Below, in pieces: positions 23,983 to 31,756 of a stretch of DNA of 32,886 bases. The position numbers were made by a program, and so were the translations under genes. Numbering within the stretch: position 1 is the first letter of the stretch; every line of letters starts with the position of its first letter. The notes under the pieces were generated by a model that searched no databases, had not been told where the DNA came from, and was given only the letters and a program-made list of their open reading frames with translations. Location of the stretch: the NCBI GenBank assembly GCA_016743235.1, contig VRZD01000054.1, forward strand, positions 1-32,886, in the 5' to 3' direction. The DNA comes from Pantanalinema sp. GBBB05 (GTDB lineage: Bacteria > Cyanobacteriota > Cyanobacteriia > Leptolyngbyales > Leptolyngbyaceae).

Positions 23983-24705
23983 ATGACCTCTGCTTCATCC
24001 CCACTTCTAGAAATCATTGGGCTTAGCGTTAACTATGGTGGTATTCAAGCCCTGCAAGAGATTGACTTAATGATTCATCCGGGTGAAGTGGTAACGCTGA
24101 TTGGTGCCAATGGAGCTGGGAAGTCTACAACATTACGAGCAATCTCACGGATTGTGAATCCACGAGCAGGACACATCATTTATGCTGGGCGCAATATTAC
24201 CCGTTGTCAAGCTCATGAAACCGTAAAGTTAGGGATAGCCCATAGTCCGGAGGGTCGCCGCGTGTTATCGCGACAAACAGTGTTAGATAACTTAGAGTTA
24301 GGAGCATACACCCGATCGCACCCTCAGCAAATTAAGGCAGATATAGAACAACAATTTGAGACATTTCCCCGATTAGCCGAGCGGCGACATCAACTCGCTG
24401 GCACCTTAAGTGGGGGTGAACAGCAGATGTTAGCGATCGCGCGGGCATTAATGAGCCGTCCTAAATTGTTGTTATTGGATGAACCTAGTTTAGGATTAGC
24501 TCCAGCGATCGTTCGAGAGATTTTTGGCATTATCCAAAAGCTGCGAATCACCGGAGTAACAATTTTATTAGTTGAACAAAATGCTAATTTAGCCTTGCAA
24601 TATGCTGATCGGGGATATGTGTTGGAAGCGGGACGGCTTACCTTCACTGGCAGTGCCGCTGATTTGTTAGAAGACGATCGCGTAAAACACGCTTATCTGG
24701 GTTAG
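23983..24705 (+). CDS. livF: ABC amino acid transporter ATP-binding protein, LivF family (NatE-like)
   Basis: The second ATPase of the importer. It has Walker A GANGAGKSTTLRAISRI, signature LSGGEQQMLAIARAL, Walker B LLLLDEPSLGLAPAIV and the H-region ILLVEQNANLALQYADRGYVLE, all hallmarks of LivF. The family's usual GIAHSPEGRRVLSRQTVLDNL is present. An ATG at 23983 gives 240 residues, the normal length. A TTG six bases earlier is an unlikely start. It is the last gene of the transporter group, and no terminator is obvious in the 336 bases that follow. Confidence 0.95.
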   Translation: MTSASSPLLEIIGLSVNYGGIQALQEIDLMIHPGEVVTLIGANGAGKSTTLRAISRIVNPRAGHIIYAGRNITRCQAHETVKLGIAHSPEGRRVLSRQTVLDNLELGAYTRSHPQQIKADIEQQFETFPRLAERRHQLAGTLSGGEQQMLAIARALMSRPKLLLLDEPSLGLAPAIVREIFGIIQKLRITGVTILLVEQNANLALQYADRGYVLEAGRLTFTGSAADLLEDDRVKHAYLG

Positions 24706-25041
24706 CTAGGACTTTTGGGTACCCGTTAAGTCATGAATTTCAAAGGAATATGGTTACCAGAATTCATTGAACTAAAAGTTATTTCAATTTGTGATTACTT
24801 CCTTTAGTAATGTTCAGCCGCAATCCTGATCAAGGATCTTGTACTCAAAATTGACTTAGCAAATTTGCTGTGATTTTGCGAATCCCATTGTTTCTCTAAA
24901 AAATATCAGGCTTGCTTAGGTCATGCCGTAGATTAATCTGGGGATCTACAATTCTTCAAAGAATTTGTTGTGAGCAATCAGCAGCTTTTGCCATAAAATC
25001 CTTAAGATCCTTATCCTCTGTCACCGATTAGAGTCGCCATT
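24706..25041. other. Gene-free intergenic region between livF and the DNA methyltransferase
   Basis: About 336 AT-rich bases without an open frame. It contains a short perfect inverted repeat AATTCTT (24950-24956) / AAGAATT (24959-24965) with no T tract. This is probably the promoter region of the methyltransferase. No RNA gene is recognised. Confidence 0.4.
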
Positions 25042-26367
25042 TTGCAGCCTATTCCTAGCGCTACTGCCTCTGAACTTGATCGCCATCGTCCCGAACTAAA
25101 CCAGCTTCAGGAGTGCGATCGTACTGCCCATAGTTGGTATCGCTTTATCTTGTCCTTTCCGCCCCACCTGGTTCAGGATTATATTCAGAAATTTGGTATT
25201 ACCACAGAGCAGCAGATACTTGATCCGTTCTGTGGTACAGGAACCACAGTGGTTGAATGCAAGAAATTAGGTATTCCTAGCGTTGGTACCGAGGCAAACC
25301 CAATGGCGTGGTTTGCCGGTTCCGTCAAACTCGATTGGACTCCTGACCCCGATCGCCTATTAGAACTAGCAGAAAAAATTGGTAGGGCTACAGAACAAGC
25401 GATCGCTCAATCTGCCGAACCGCTCCGTACGCTGCCAGCAGAAAGCCAGAAAGTCATTCTCAAGAACTCGATTAGCCCTCTTCCTCTACATAAAACCTTA
25501 GTGTTACTAGAGCAGATCGAGCGTTATGCTACCGATTCTGCATGCCGACATCTACAACTAGCATTGGCAAAGGCTGTGATCACATCCATCAGTAATTTAC
25601 GGTTTGGTCCTGAAGTGGGAGTAGGTAAAGCAAAACTAGATGCACCCGTAATAGAGGCTTGGCGGCAAGAAGTACAGACGATCGCAGCAGATCTGCGCTA
25701 TTTACAAACGTTACCCCCAGCTCCAGCCACGATTCATCACGCCGATGCGCGGCAAGTATTACAAACCTTAGCCCCGGCATCGATCGATGCCGTCATCACC
25801 TCACCGCCTTACCCCAACGAAAAGGATTACACTCGCACAACTCGATTAGAGTCTGTGCTATTGGGTTTTATCAAAAATAAGGCAGAGCTGCGGTCGTTTA
25901 AGGAAGGATTAATTCGCTCTAACACTCGTAATGTGTTCAAGGCAGATACTGATGATATCTGGGTGTCTCACCATCCAGAAATTCAACGAATTGCCAATGA
26001 AATTGAACAGCGTCGCCTGACCTTAGGTAAAACCAGCGGGTTTGAACGGTTATATCATCGAGCGGTGAAACTCTATTTCGGTGGTATGGCAAAGCATTTA
26101 GCCGATCTCCGGCATATCCTACGTCCGGGTGCCCAGTTGGCTTATGTAGTAGGCGATCAAAAATCCTATCTGCAAGTTTTGATCCGAACAGGAGAACTAT
26201 TAGGAGATTTGGCGCAGGGCTTGGGCTATGAGTTTGTTGACATTGATTTGTTCAGGACTCGTCTAGCGACGGCGACCAAAGAACAGATGCGGGAGGAGGT
26301 CGTGCGATTGCGGTGGTCAGGTCAAATGCCAACTACACCCTACCCATTTAGCGATCGAGATTTATAG
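25042..26367 (+). CDS. Solitary SPPY-type DNA methyltransferase
   Basis: A 441-residue AdoMet-dependent DNA methylase. Motif I is DPFCGTGTTVVE (D61-G67), with the acidic ribose-binding residue in VGTEANP. The catalytic motif IV is TSPPYPNEKDYT (S254-Y257). SPPY is typical of N4-cytosine and some N6-adenine enzymes. The order, motif I before motif IV, excludes the usual beta class. The 190 helical residues between the two motifs may hold target recognition. No restriction endonuclease or specificity gene is adjacent, so it acts as an orphan enzyme. The start is TTG at 25042 because no in-frame ATG occurs between the upstream TAA (25003) and motif I. The target sequence cannot be deduced. Given HIP1 abundance, a GATC/GGCC-type cyanobacterial target is possible but unproven. 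Confidence 0.85.
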   Translation: MQPIPSATASELDRHRPELNQLQECDRTAHSWYRFILSFPPHLVQDYIQKFGITTEQQILDPFCGTGTTVVECKKLGIPSVGTEANPMAWFAGSVKLDWTPDPDRLLELAEKIGRATEQAIAQSAEPLRTLPAESQKVILKNSISPLPLHKTLVLLEQIERYATDSACRHLQLALAKAVITSISNLRFGPEVGVGKAKLDAPVIEAWRQEVQTIAADLRYLQTLPPAPATIHHADARQVLQTLAPASIDAVITSPPYPNEKDYTRTTRLESVLLGFIKNKAELRSFKEGLIRSNTRNVFKADTDDIWVSHHPEIQRIANEIEQRRLTLGKTSGFERLYHRAVKLYFGGMAKHLADLRHILRPGAQLAYVVGDQKSYLQVLIRTGELLGDLAQGLGYEFVDIDLFRTRLATATKEQMREEVVRLRWSGQMPTTPYPFSDRDL

Positions 26368-26382
26368 CCCGTCTAAACACCA

Positions 26383-27441
26383 CTACTCATGGACTCTGCC
26401 GTCGGGCAAAATTGTCCCTGTGAGTTTAGCGCCAGTTAGCTTAACCATAATGCGATCGCTGGAACCCACCTTTGCTCCAGTTAAATCGGCACCGGATAAA
26501 TCTGCTCCACTTAAATCCGCTCCAATCAGGTTAGCTTCCCGCAAGTTAGCCTGTTGCAAATTCGCCTCTAACAGATTGGCGCGAAACAAGTTTGCCTGTT
26601 CTAGATTGGCAGCGTGTAAGTTCACCCGATGTAAAAAGGCATCGCTTAAATCTGCCCGACTCAAGTTCGCACGAGTCAGATTTCTCCCAGCAAAGTCTTT
26701 CTCTTTCAGATTGCGTTCACTGTAATCTACCCCAGTTAAATCAGGGGTTTGATTCCAGCTATGAAAGGTCGAATTACTAGGGCTGGTGGTTTGTGGCTTG
26801 GCATGGTTCTGCCCATTGCCATTATGATTAGTGGTCTGATGATTGCTCTGGTGATTGTGAGTTGGACTGGTTGGCTTCTGTCCACCTGATCCCTGATGAT
26901 AATAGGGCGAATAAGGCTGGTAATAAGAGGCATAACTTTGATAAGTTGACCGCTCTCTTTGGGAAGCCGCTTGGTGATTATTCTGGTGGCTGCTCCCCTG
27001 ATGGTTGGTTTGATGACTGCCGCCCTGATGATTTGTCTGATTGTTGTTGGGTGGACGGTAGCTGGCTTGATGACCAGTTCCAGAGGAGGAACTAGCAGCT
27101 TGGCGTTTAGAAGACTGCTCGTTACTCGATTGCTGCTGCGAGCTCTCCCGTTCTGCTGACTGAGACTCGTGAGGTCGGGGATAAGGTTGATAGTAGTGGT
27201 TGCGGGCTTTGGCTCGTGCTGCCTGTACCCGCACTTGTTCTTGATGTTCTCGTAAGCGATCGCGAGCTTCGTTAATTTCTTTAATCTTGGCTTCCGCCTT
27301 TTGATGCAAGCGCGGATTATCTTTCGGAACCCGATCGGGGTGCCAAATAAACACCAAGTCTTTATAAGCCTGGTTCACTTCTTCCAGTGAGGCACCAGGC
27401 TGTACTCCTAAGATGTCGTAAAACCGCTTTAGATCGCTCAT
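26383..27441 (-). CDS. J-domain protein fused to Q/N-rich linker and pentapeptide repeats
   Basis: A 352-residue three-part protein. Residues 4-67 are a J domain with the HPD motif at H34-D36 (KDLVFIWHPDRVPKDNP), which stimulates DnaK-type Hsp70 ATPase. Residues about 85-235 are a low-complexity linker dominated by Q, N, S, H and Y (NHQGGSHQTNHQ and similar), of prion-like composition. From about residue 240 to the end come roughly twenty pentapeptide repeats of the form A(D/N)LXX (RANLSRADLSDA, GADLSGADLSGADL), predicted to form a right-handed quadrilateral beta-helix. The ATG at 27441 is taken as the start because a GTG nine bases earlier adds nothing. The zinc-finger and C-terminal domains of DnaJ are absent. 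It converges on the methyltransferase gene. Confidence 0.9.
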   Translation of the reverse strand: MSDLKRFYDILGVQPGASLEEVNQAYKDLVFIWHPDRVPKDNPRLHQKAEAKIKEINEARDRLREHQEQVRVQAARAKARNHYYQPYPRPHESQSAERESSQQQSSNEQSSKRQAASSSSGTGHQASYRPPNNNQTNHQGGSHQTNHQGSSHQNNHQAASQRERSTYQSYASYYQPYSPYYHQGSGGQKPTSPTHNHQSNHQTTNHNGNGQNHAKPQTTSPSNSTFHSWNQTPDLTGVDYSERNLKEKDFAGRNLTRANLSRADLSDAFLHRVNLHAANLEQANLFRANLLEANLQQANLREANLIGADLSGADLSGADLTGAKVGSSDRIMVKLTGAKLTGTILPDGRVHE

Positions 27442-27507
27442 TGACACCACGATACCACCATTTTTCTAGTTCTGACTTTGGGGCGTTTGGGTCTTAAAAA
27501 CGAATAT

Positions 27508-27546
27508 AAGCTAAAGGATAGATTAGCTTACTCTATCCTTCAGCTT
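27508..27546 (-). terminator. Hairpin terminator after the universal stress protein gene
   Basis: AAGGATAGA (27514-27522) pairs perfectly with TCTATCCTT (27532-27540). An outer AAGCT/AGCTT extends the stem past one mismatch. It lies about 55 bases beyond the stop codon of the minus-strand gene. The T tract on the minus strand is poor, so efficiency is uncertain. Confidence 0.55.
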
Positions 27547-27599
27547 ATTCAGGGTAGCCTTCAGGCTTTCTTTAGGCTTCAGCCAGGGGTTGCAACAGC

Positions 27600-28457
27600 T
27601 TAAGCGTTCGTCCGAGCCAGCAATACGGGGCAGTTCGCATGGACTCGAACATAGTCGGACAGTGAGGTTCCAAGTAGCCGATCGAGATCCGGTAGCCCAC
27701 GGGCGATCGAAGGACGCCGATCGGGCGATCCCAACATCAATAGATCAATGTGCATTTCCTCGGAAAGACGACAAATTTCTTCACCGGGTTTACCCGAAGT
27801 GACAACACATTTGTAGCCAACACCCATCCGTTTAGCTTCAGCGATCGCGGGCGCTAAGACTGGGTCACGTTCAGCTTCAGTGCTACTTAGGGTGGTCCCT
27901 GATTTGCCACTTAGGTCAGGATTGACATGGACTAAAATAATTTGCCCATCTTTAACATCCCGAAGTAGAAATAGCGCGAGCTTCAATGATTGGCTGGCGG
28001 AATCAGATTTATCCATTGCGACCATCACCCGCTGGATATGCCGAACCGCATAAAGATCGTCTTTGACCAGCAGCATGGGACGGGAGGACAGTTGAAACAC
28101 GTACTGACTCACCGAGTTTTCCAAAATGGACACTAACCGCTTCAGTCCCCGCGATCCCATAATGATGAGATCGGCGTCGATTTCTTCTGCGACCTTACAG
28201 ACGGTATCCTTGGGATCGCCCTGCCGCAGCATTGCCGTCACTAAGTTAGGGTCTAGATTGAGGTTCTGAATTGCGTTTGCCAGGATTTTGCCACCCTCTT
28301 CCCATTTCTCAGTCATTACATCTGTGGTGATTTGCGAGGGAACAACATGCAAAACAGTCACATTGGCATTCCGAAGGGGTGGAATTTCCATCAAAACCTT
28401 CAACATTTCTTCAGAATGCCCAGTTCCAGAGTCAGCCAAAAGAATCTTATTGATCAT
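27600..28457 (-). CDS. Tandem universal stress protein (two UspA domains)
   Basis: A 285-residue protein with two Usp folds in tandem. Domain 1 (about 1-140) starts MINKILLADSGTGHS and reaches ADLIIMGSRGLKRLVSILENSVS, then RPMLLVKD. Domain 2 (about 145-283) starts RVMVAMDKSDSASQSLKLAL and ends IDLLMLGSPDRRPS...LLGTSLSDYVRVHANCPVLLAR. In domain 1 the ATP motif G2xG9xG(S/T) has Asn where the last glycine is expected (ILENS). In domain 2 it is interrupted by a longer insert. ATP binding may therefore be weak. The ATG at 28457 has GAGG at good distance. It is monocistronic, with its promoter in the 560-base region upstream. Confidence 0.92.
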   Translation of the reverse strand: MINKILLADSGTGHSEEMLKVLMEIPPLRNANVTVLHVVPSQITTDVMTEKWEEGGKILANAIQNLNLDPNLVTAMLRQGDPKDTVCKVAEEIDADLIIMGSRGLKRLVSILENSVSQYVFQLSSRPMLLVKDDLYAVRHIQRVMVAMDKSDSASQSLKLALFLLRDVKDGQIILVHVNPDLSGKSGTTLSSTEAERDPVLAPAIAEAKRMGVGYKCVVTSGKPGEEICRLSEEMHIDLLMLGSPDRRPSIARGLPDLDRLLGTSLSDYVRVHANCPVLLARTNA

Positions 28458-28943
28458 TACATTGCCTCGGACTTCTAAAACAGTTTCAGCCTCTATAAAC
28501 CCTCAGACTCATTCAACAACATCAAATGTTGAGTTGGTGAAGTGACCCGATCGCCTACTGCCCATCATTGCGGCTTTTGGTTGCCTATCACCACCATTTT
28601 CAATGGATGAAAGGTTGTCCCACCGAATGTCTCTCCGCATCCCGCATCGGATCAAGATATGAGTTTCAATCAGTAATTATACCTTCAGAATCGCCCAATC
28701 TCATTGAGTTGTAGCATTCCACTTAACTTGGAAAAATGTAAAGAAATATCAAATTGATTCTTGAAAATTTCTAGCATTTAAAAATCTATTTAAATCTTGG
28801 TAAAATCCTTAAACCAAGCTGGAACCCAAGCAGAACACTGATATGAGCTTGGCAAGCAATCATGAAATTATTTTGAATTAATCTGCTTCCAGCTTTTGAC
28901 AAAATTGGTCTCTGACAGTCACGACCAGCCACATTACTAATGA
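28458..28943. other. Gene-free AT-rich intergenic region
   Basis: About 490 bases without a gene separate the divergent universal stress protein and thioesterase genes. The composition is AT-rich, with TTTAAAAATC and similar runs near 28770-28810. I see no tRNA, terminator or long inverted repeat. Confidence 0.5.
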
Positions 28944-28971
28944 TTGAAGTCACACAAATCAGTTATATAAG
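28944..28971 (+). promoter_or_regulatory. Candidate sigma70-type promoter of the thioesterase gene
   Basis: TTGAAG (28944-28949) and TATAAG (28966-28971) are separated by 16 bases and lie about 45 bases upstream of the start codon at 29017. This matches a -35/-10 pair with acceptable spacing. It is a pattern match only, with no transcript evidence. Confidence 0.35.
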
Positions 28972-29016
28972 AATTAGAAATTACTGTAGAAGCTGTTTTT
29001 CGGAATAATTTGTAGC

Positions 29017-29508
29017 ATGACAGGTGATTCGCAAAATTTTTCCTCAGTCAAGTCAGAGGGGATGGCTCAAGATTCGTTAGCACTGATGGATGCTAACTGG
29101 TTTGACTACCCTGTCCATGCCTATCCTCACCATACGGACTATGGTGGCATTGTTTGGCATGGCAGCTATGTGGCCTGGATGGAAGAAGCCCGGGTGGAAT
29201 GCCTCCGCTCAATTGGGATTAACTTTGCCGATCTGGTGGCGTTAGGCTGTGATCTGCCAGTTGTCGAGTTCGCTGCCCGGTATCACCAATCCATTCGTAT
29301 GGGTATGGATGCGATCGTCAGAGTCCGCATGGCGGCGATCGAGGGAGTCCGCATCAATTGGGACTACCATATTCAGTCAGTGGATGGTAAAGATTTGTTC
29401 GTGACGGCACGGGCGACTCTTGTAGCCGTCGATCGTGAGAAAGGCAAAATTATGCGGCAGTTACCCCCCACGGTTAAAGATGCCCTCTTAAAACTATCTG
29501 GAACTTAA
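29017..29508 (+). CDS. Hotdog-fold acyl-CoA thioesterase (4HBT family)
   Basis: A 163-residue protein of the 4-hydroxybenzoyl-CoA thioesterase group, which hydrolyses acyl-CoA or acyl-ACP. The active-site block HHTDYGGIVWHGSYVAWMEEAR has the nucleophile or base D41, the conserved H48 and E56, close to the DTDxxGxVYHxxYxxWFEEAR consensus. The next parts (MGMDAIVRVRMAAIEGVRINWDYHI) form the hotdog strands. Some cyanobacterial relatives act as DHNA-CoA thioesterases in phylloquinone synthesis, but the substrate here cannot be told from sequence. The start at ATG 29017 gives a 27-residue N-terminal extension before WFDYP, and ATG 29062 would remove 15 of these residues. It converges on the small membrane protein gene. 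Confidence 0.9.
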   Translation: MTGDSQNFSSVKSEGMAQDSLALMDANWFDYPVHAYPHHTDYGGIVWHGSYVAWMEEARVECLRSIGINFADLVALGCDLPVVEFAARYHQSIRMGMDAIVRVRMAAIEGVRINWDYHIQSVDGKDLFVTARATLVAVDREKGKIMRQLPPTVKDALLKLSGT

Positions 29509-29527
29509 CGGTAAACTGTGGCGATCT

Positions 29528-29743
29528 CTATTTCCCACCCGTGACCAGGTTCCAAACAGTTTGGGGAATTTGGCTAATCTGTTCCCACAACTGACTTGGT
29601 CCAATTCCGAAGACAAGTTGCAACACCAGCACGATCGCCGCGATCAAAATGGCGGTTCCGATCGTGGCTTTGACCATCTTGATCAGCCAGGTAAACACTA
29701 GGACGGAAATGGCGATCGCAGCAATGACCAGGATCAGATTCAT
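29528..29743 (-). CDS. Small membrane protein, 71 residues
   Basis: Two hydrophobic helices dominate this short protein: residues about 2-22 (LILVIAAIAISVLVFTWLI) and about 27-47 (TIGTAILIAAIVLVLQLVFG). They are separated by a basic KMVKA loop and followed by an amphipathic tail with GPSQLWEQISQIPQTVW. No family is recognised. Hydrophobic short proteins of this type next to dxr occur in other cyanobacteria as I recall, but no function is known. It lies 64 bases downstream of dxr on the same strand, so the two may be co-transcribed. A longer out-of-frame reading of the same segment is rejected. Confidence 0.65.
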   Translation of the reverse strand: MNLILVIAAIAISVLVFTWLIKMVKATIGTAILIAAIVLVLQLVFGIGPSQLWEQISQIPQTVWNLVTGGK

Positions 29744-29807
29744 ACGAGCGGCTCAAGAGACTAAATCATCTTCTCTATCCTGCCTCGTTTTAGCCTAGTT
29801 CAACTTT

Positions 29808-30989
29808 TTACCCCACTGGCAGCATCGATGGGCTAGTTGCCGTCAACACTTCCTGTCGAGCCCAGCGATCGGCTTCTAAAATATCGTCGAGAGTTGGGGT
29901 CGAGCGATTTTGGCTATGGTAGCGATCGCAGGTTTGCTCAATTAACCGGGGAATATCTAAAAATTGGATCTTCTCATCCAAGAATAAGGCTACTGCTTGC
30001 TCGTTCGCTGCATTTAAGACCGCAGGCATACAGCCCCCAGCCCGTCCCGCCGCATACGCCAGTTGCATACAGGGATACTTCTGATGATCCGGCTCTCGGA
30101 AGGTGAGACTACCCACTTTCACGAGGTCTAGAGGTTCCCAATCGGTGTAAATCCGCTCGGGATACGACAGCGCATACAGCAGTGGCAGCCGCATATCAGC
30201 CCACCCCAGTTGTGCCAACACCGACGTATCTTGTAGCTCAATCATGGAATGAATGATGCTTTGAGGATGAATGACGATCGCAATCTGGTCATAATCCACC
30301 CCAAATAGGAAGTGTGCCTCAATCACTTCCAACCCTTTGTTCATTAAAGTAGCGGAGTCGATCGTAATTTTGCGTCCCATTGACCAATTCGGATGCTTCA
30401 AGGCATCTGCTACCGTCACCTGGGACAACTGCTCCACGGGCAAGTCGCGAAACGCTCCACCGGAAGCCGTTAATAGAACTCGTCGTAACCCCTTGGCTGG
30501 AACTCCCTGTAAACATTGGAAAATCGCGGAATGTTCGGAGTCAGCCGGGAGTAACTTAATCCCATGCTTTTGGATCAACGGGAGAACGACGGGACCACCA
30601 GCAATTAAAGTTTCTTTATTGGCAAGAGCAATATCCTTTCCAGCCTCGATCGCGGCAATCGTGGGTAACAGTCCAGCACAACCGACAATCCCGGTTACTA
30701 CTACATCAGCGTCAGCATACCGAGCAACTTCAATTACCCCCTCTTCGCCAGCCAATACAATCGGCTGTGGCTCCACATCAGCGATCGCATCTTTTAACTC
30801 TGATAGTTTATCGGCATCACAAATTGCCACAATCTGAGGCTGGAACTGCCGAATTTGCTGTGCCAATAATTCGACATTTCGCCCAGACGCTAAACCCACA
30901 ATCCGAAACTCGTCAGGATGATGGGTGACAATGTCAAGAGTTTGTGTGCCAATCGAGCCAGTTGAGCCAAGAAGAGAAATTGCTTTCAC
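29808..30989 (-). CDS. dxr: 1-deoxy-D-xylulose 5-phosphate reductoisomerase (Dxr)
   Basis: Dxr catalyses the NADPH-dependent conversion of DXP to MEP, the second step of the MEP isoprenoid pathway that supplies carotenoids, phytol and quinones. The 393-residue sequence starts with the NADPH-binding motif GSTGSIGTQTLDIV. It contains ANKETLIAGG, PADSEHSAIFQCLQG (metal-binding Asp and Glu), TASGGAFRD, HPNWSMGRKITIDSATLMNKGLEVIEAH split across the active-site loop, and HPQSIIHSMIEL. The C-terminal helical domain is intact and the length is normal. The start is GTG at 30989, supported because the frame begins KAISLLGSTGS, the usual distance from the nucleotide motif. It is divergent from the HAD gene with 65 bases between. 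Confidence 0.98.
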   Translation of the reverse strand: MKAISLLGSTGSIGTQTLDIVTHHPDEFRIVGLASGRNVELLAQQIRQFQPQIVAICDADKLSELKDAIADVEPQPIVLAGEEGVIEVARYADADVVVTGIVGCAGLLPTIAAIEAGKDIALANKETLIAGGPVVLPLIQKHGIKLLPADSEHSAIFQCLQGVPAKGLRRVLLTASGGAFRDLPVEQLSQVTVADALKHPNWSMGRKITIDSATLMNKGLEVIEAHFLFGVDYDQIAIVIHPQSIIHSMIELQDTSVLAQLGWADMRLPLLYALSYPERIYTDWEPLDLVKVGSLTFREPDHQKYPCMQLAYAAGRAGGCMPAVLNAANEQAVALFLDEKIQFLDIPRLIEQTCDRYHSQNRSTPTLDDILEADRWARQEVLTATSPSMLPVG

Positions 30990-31054
30990 GATCGCCGTCC
31001 AGTCACGCCTTCACTATCTTACGATTTGACCGTAACCAAATTTAAACTATCAAC

Positions 31055-31720
31055 ATGCAACGACAAATTACCCACCGACCAGAAGTGATTTTTCTGGATG
31101 CTGTCGGCACGCTGTTTGGAGTGCGTGGCAGTGTGGGAGAAGTTTACAGTGATGTTGCCCGTCGGCATGGTGTAGCCGTTTCGCCTGCCCTCTTAGATCA
31201 GGCGTTTGCCCACAGCTTTCAAGCCGTGGGCGCACCAGCTTTCCCAGAAATCGATGTCTCTGAGCTACAGGCAAAAGAGTTTTCCTGGTGGATGACGATC
31301 GCCACCCATACCTTTAAACAAGTTGGCGCTTTCCACCAGTTCTCAGACTTTGGTGAATTTTTTGCCGAACTCTATGATCACTTTGCTACCGCAAAACCCT
31401 GGTTTGTTTATCCCGATGTACAACCCGCTCTACAACGCTGGCAGCAATTGGGCATCCCACTGGGAATTTTGTCTAATTTCGACTCCCGCCTCTATGCCGT
31501 GTTGCAAGCCCTCGACTTAGCCCACTATTTCACTTCCATCACAATCTCCACAGAAGTAGGAGCAGCCAAGCCAGACGCCCACATTTTCGCGATCGCCCTC
31601 CAGAAGCACCATTGTGATCCCGCCTCAGCTTGGCATATTGGTGATAGCTATAAAGAAGACTTTCAGGCCGCAAAAGCCGCCGGGTTACAAAGCATCTGGC
31701 TCAATCGTCAGTCTGCTTAA
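31055..31720 (+). CDS. HAD superfamily protein, REG-2/HDHD3-like
   Basis: A 221-residue HAD-fold protein. Motif I is FLDAVGTLFG with the putative nucleophile D15. The residue two positions later, normally the acid/base Asp of phosphatases, is V17. Motif II is GILSNFDSRL, motif III supplies K in GAAKPDAHIF, and motif IV is HIGDSYKEDFQAAKAAG. A helical cap lies between motifs I and II. This matches the REG-2/HDHD3-like group, in which the second Asp is also not conserved, so classical phosphatase activity is doubtful. It is divergent from dxr and converges on glyQ with 36 bases between the stop codons. Confidence 0.88.
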   Translation: MQRQITHRPEVIFLDAVGTLFGVRGSVGEVYSDVARRHGVAVSPALLDQAFAHSFQAVGAPAFPEIDVSELQAKEFSWWMTIATHTFKQVGAFHQFSDFGEFFAELYDHFATAKPWFVYPDVQPALQRWQQLGIPLGILSNFDSRLYAVLQALDLAHYFTSITISTEVGAAKPDAHIFAIALQKHHCDPASAWHIGDSYKEDFQAAKAAGLQSIWLNRQSA

Positions 31721-31756
31721 ACCAAGGCAAAGACCGATGCAATCCGCTATCTCTGA

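Noticed and set aside
28700..28990. Possible CRISPR or tandem repeat array in the AT-rich intergenic region
   Set aside because: No repeated unit of more than a few bases recurs at regular spacing. It is just AT-rich sequence.
30337..30837. 166-codon plus-strand open frame inside dxr
   Set aside because: Antisense shadow of a well conserved gene. The translation is low complexity and matches nothing.
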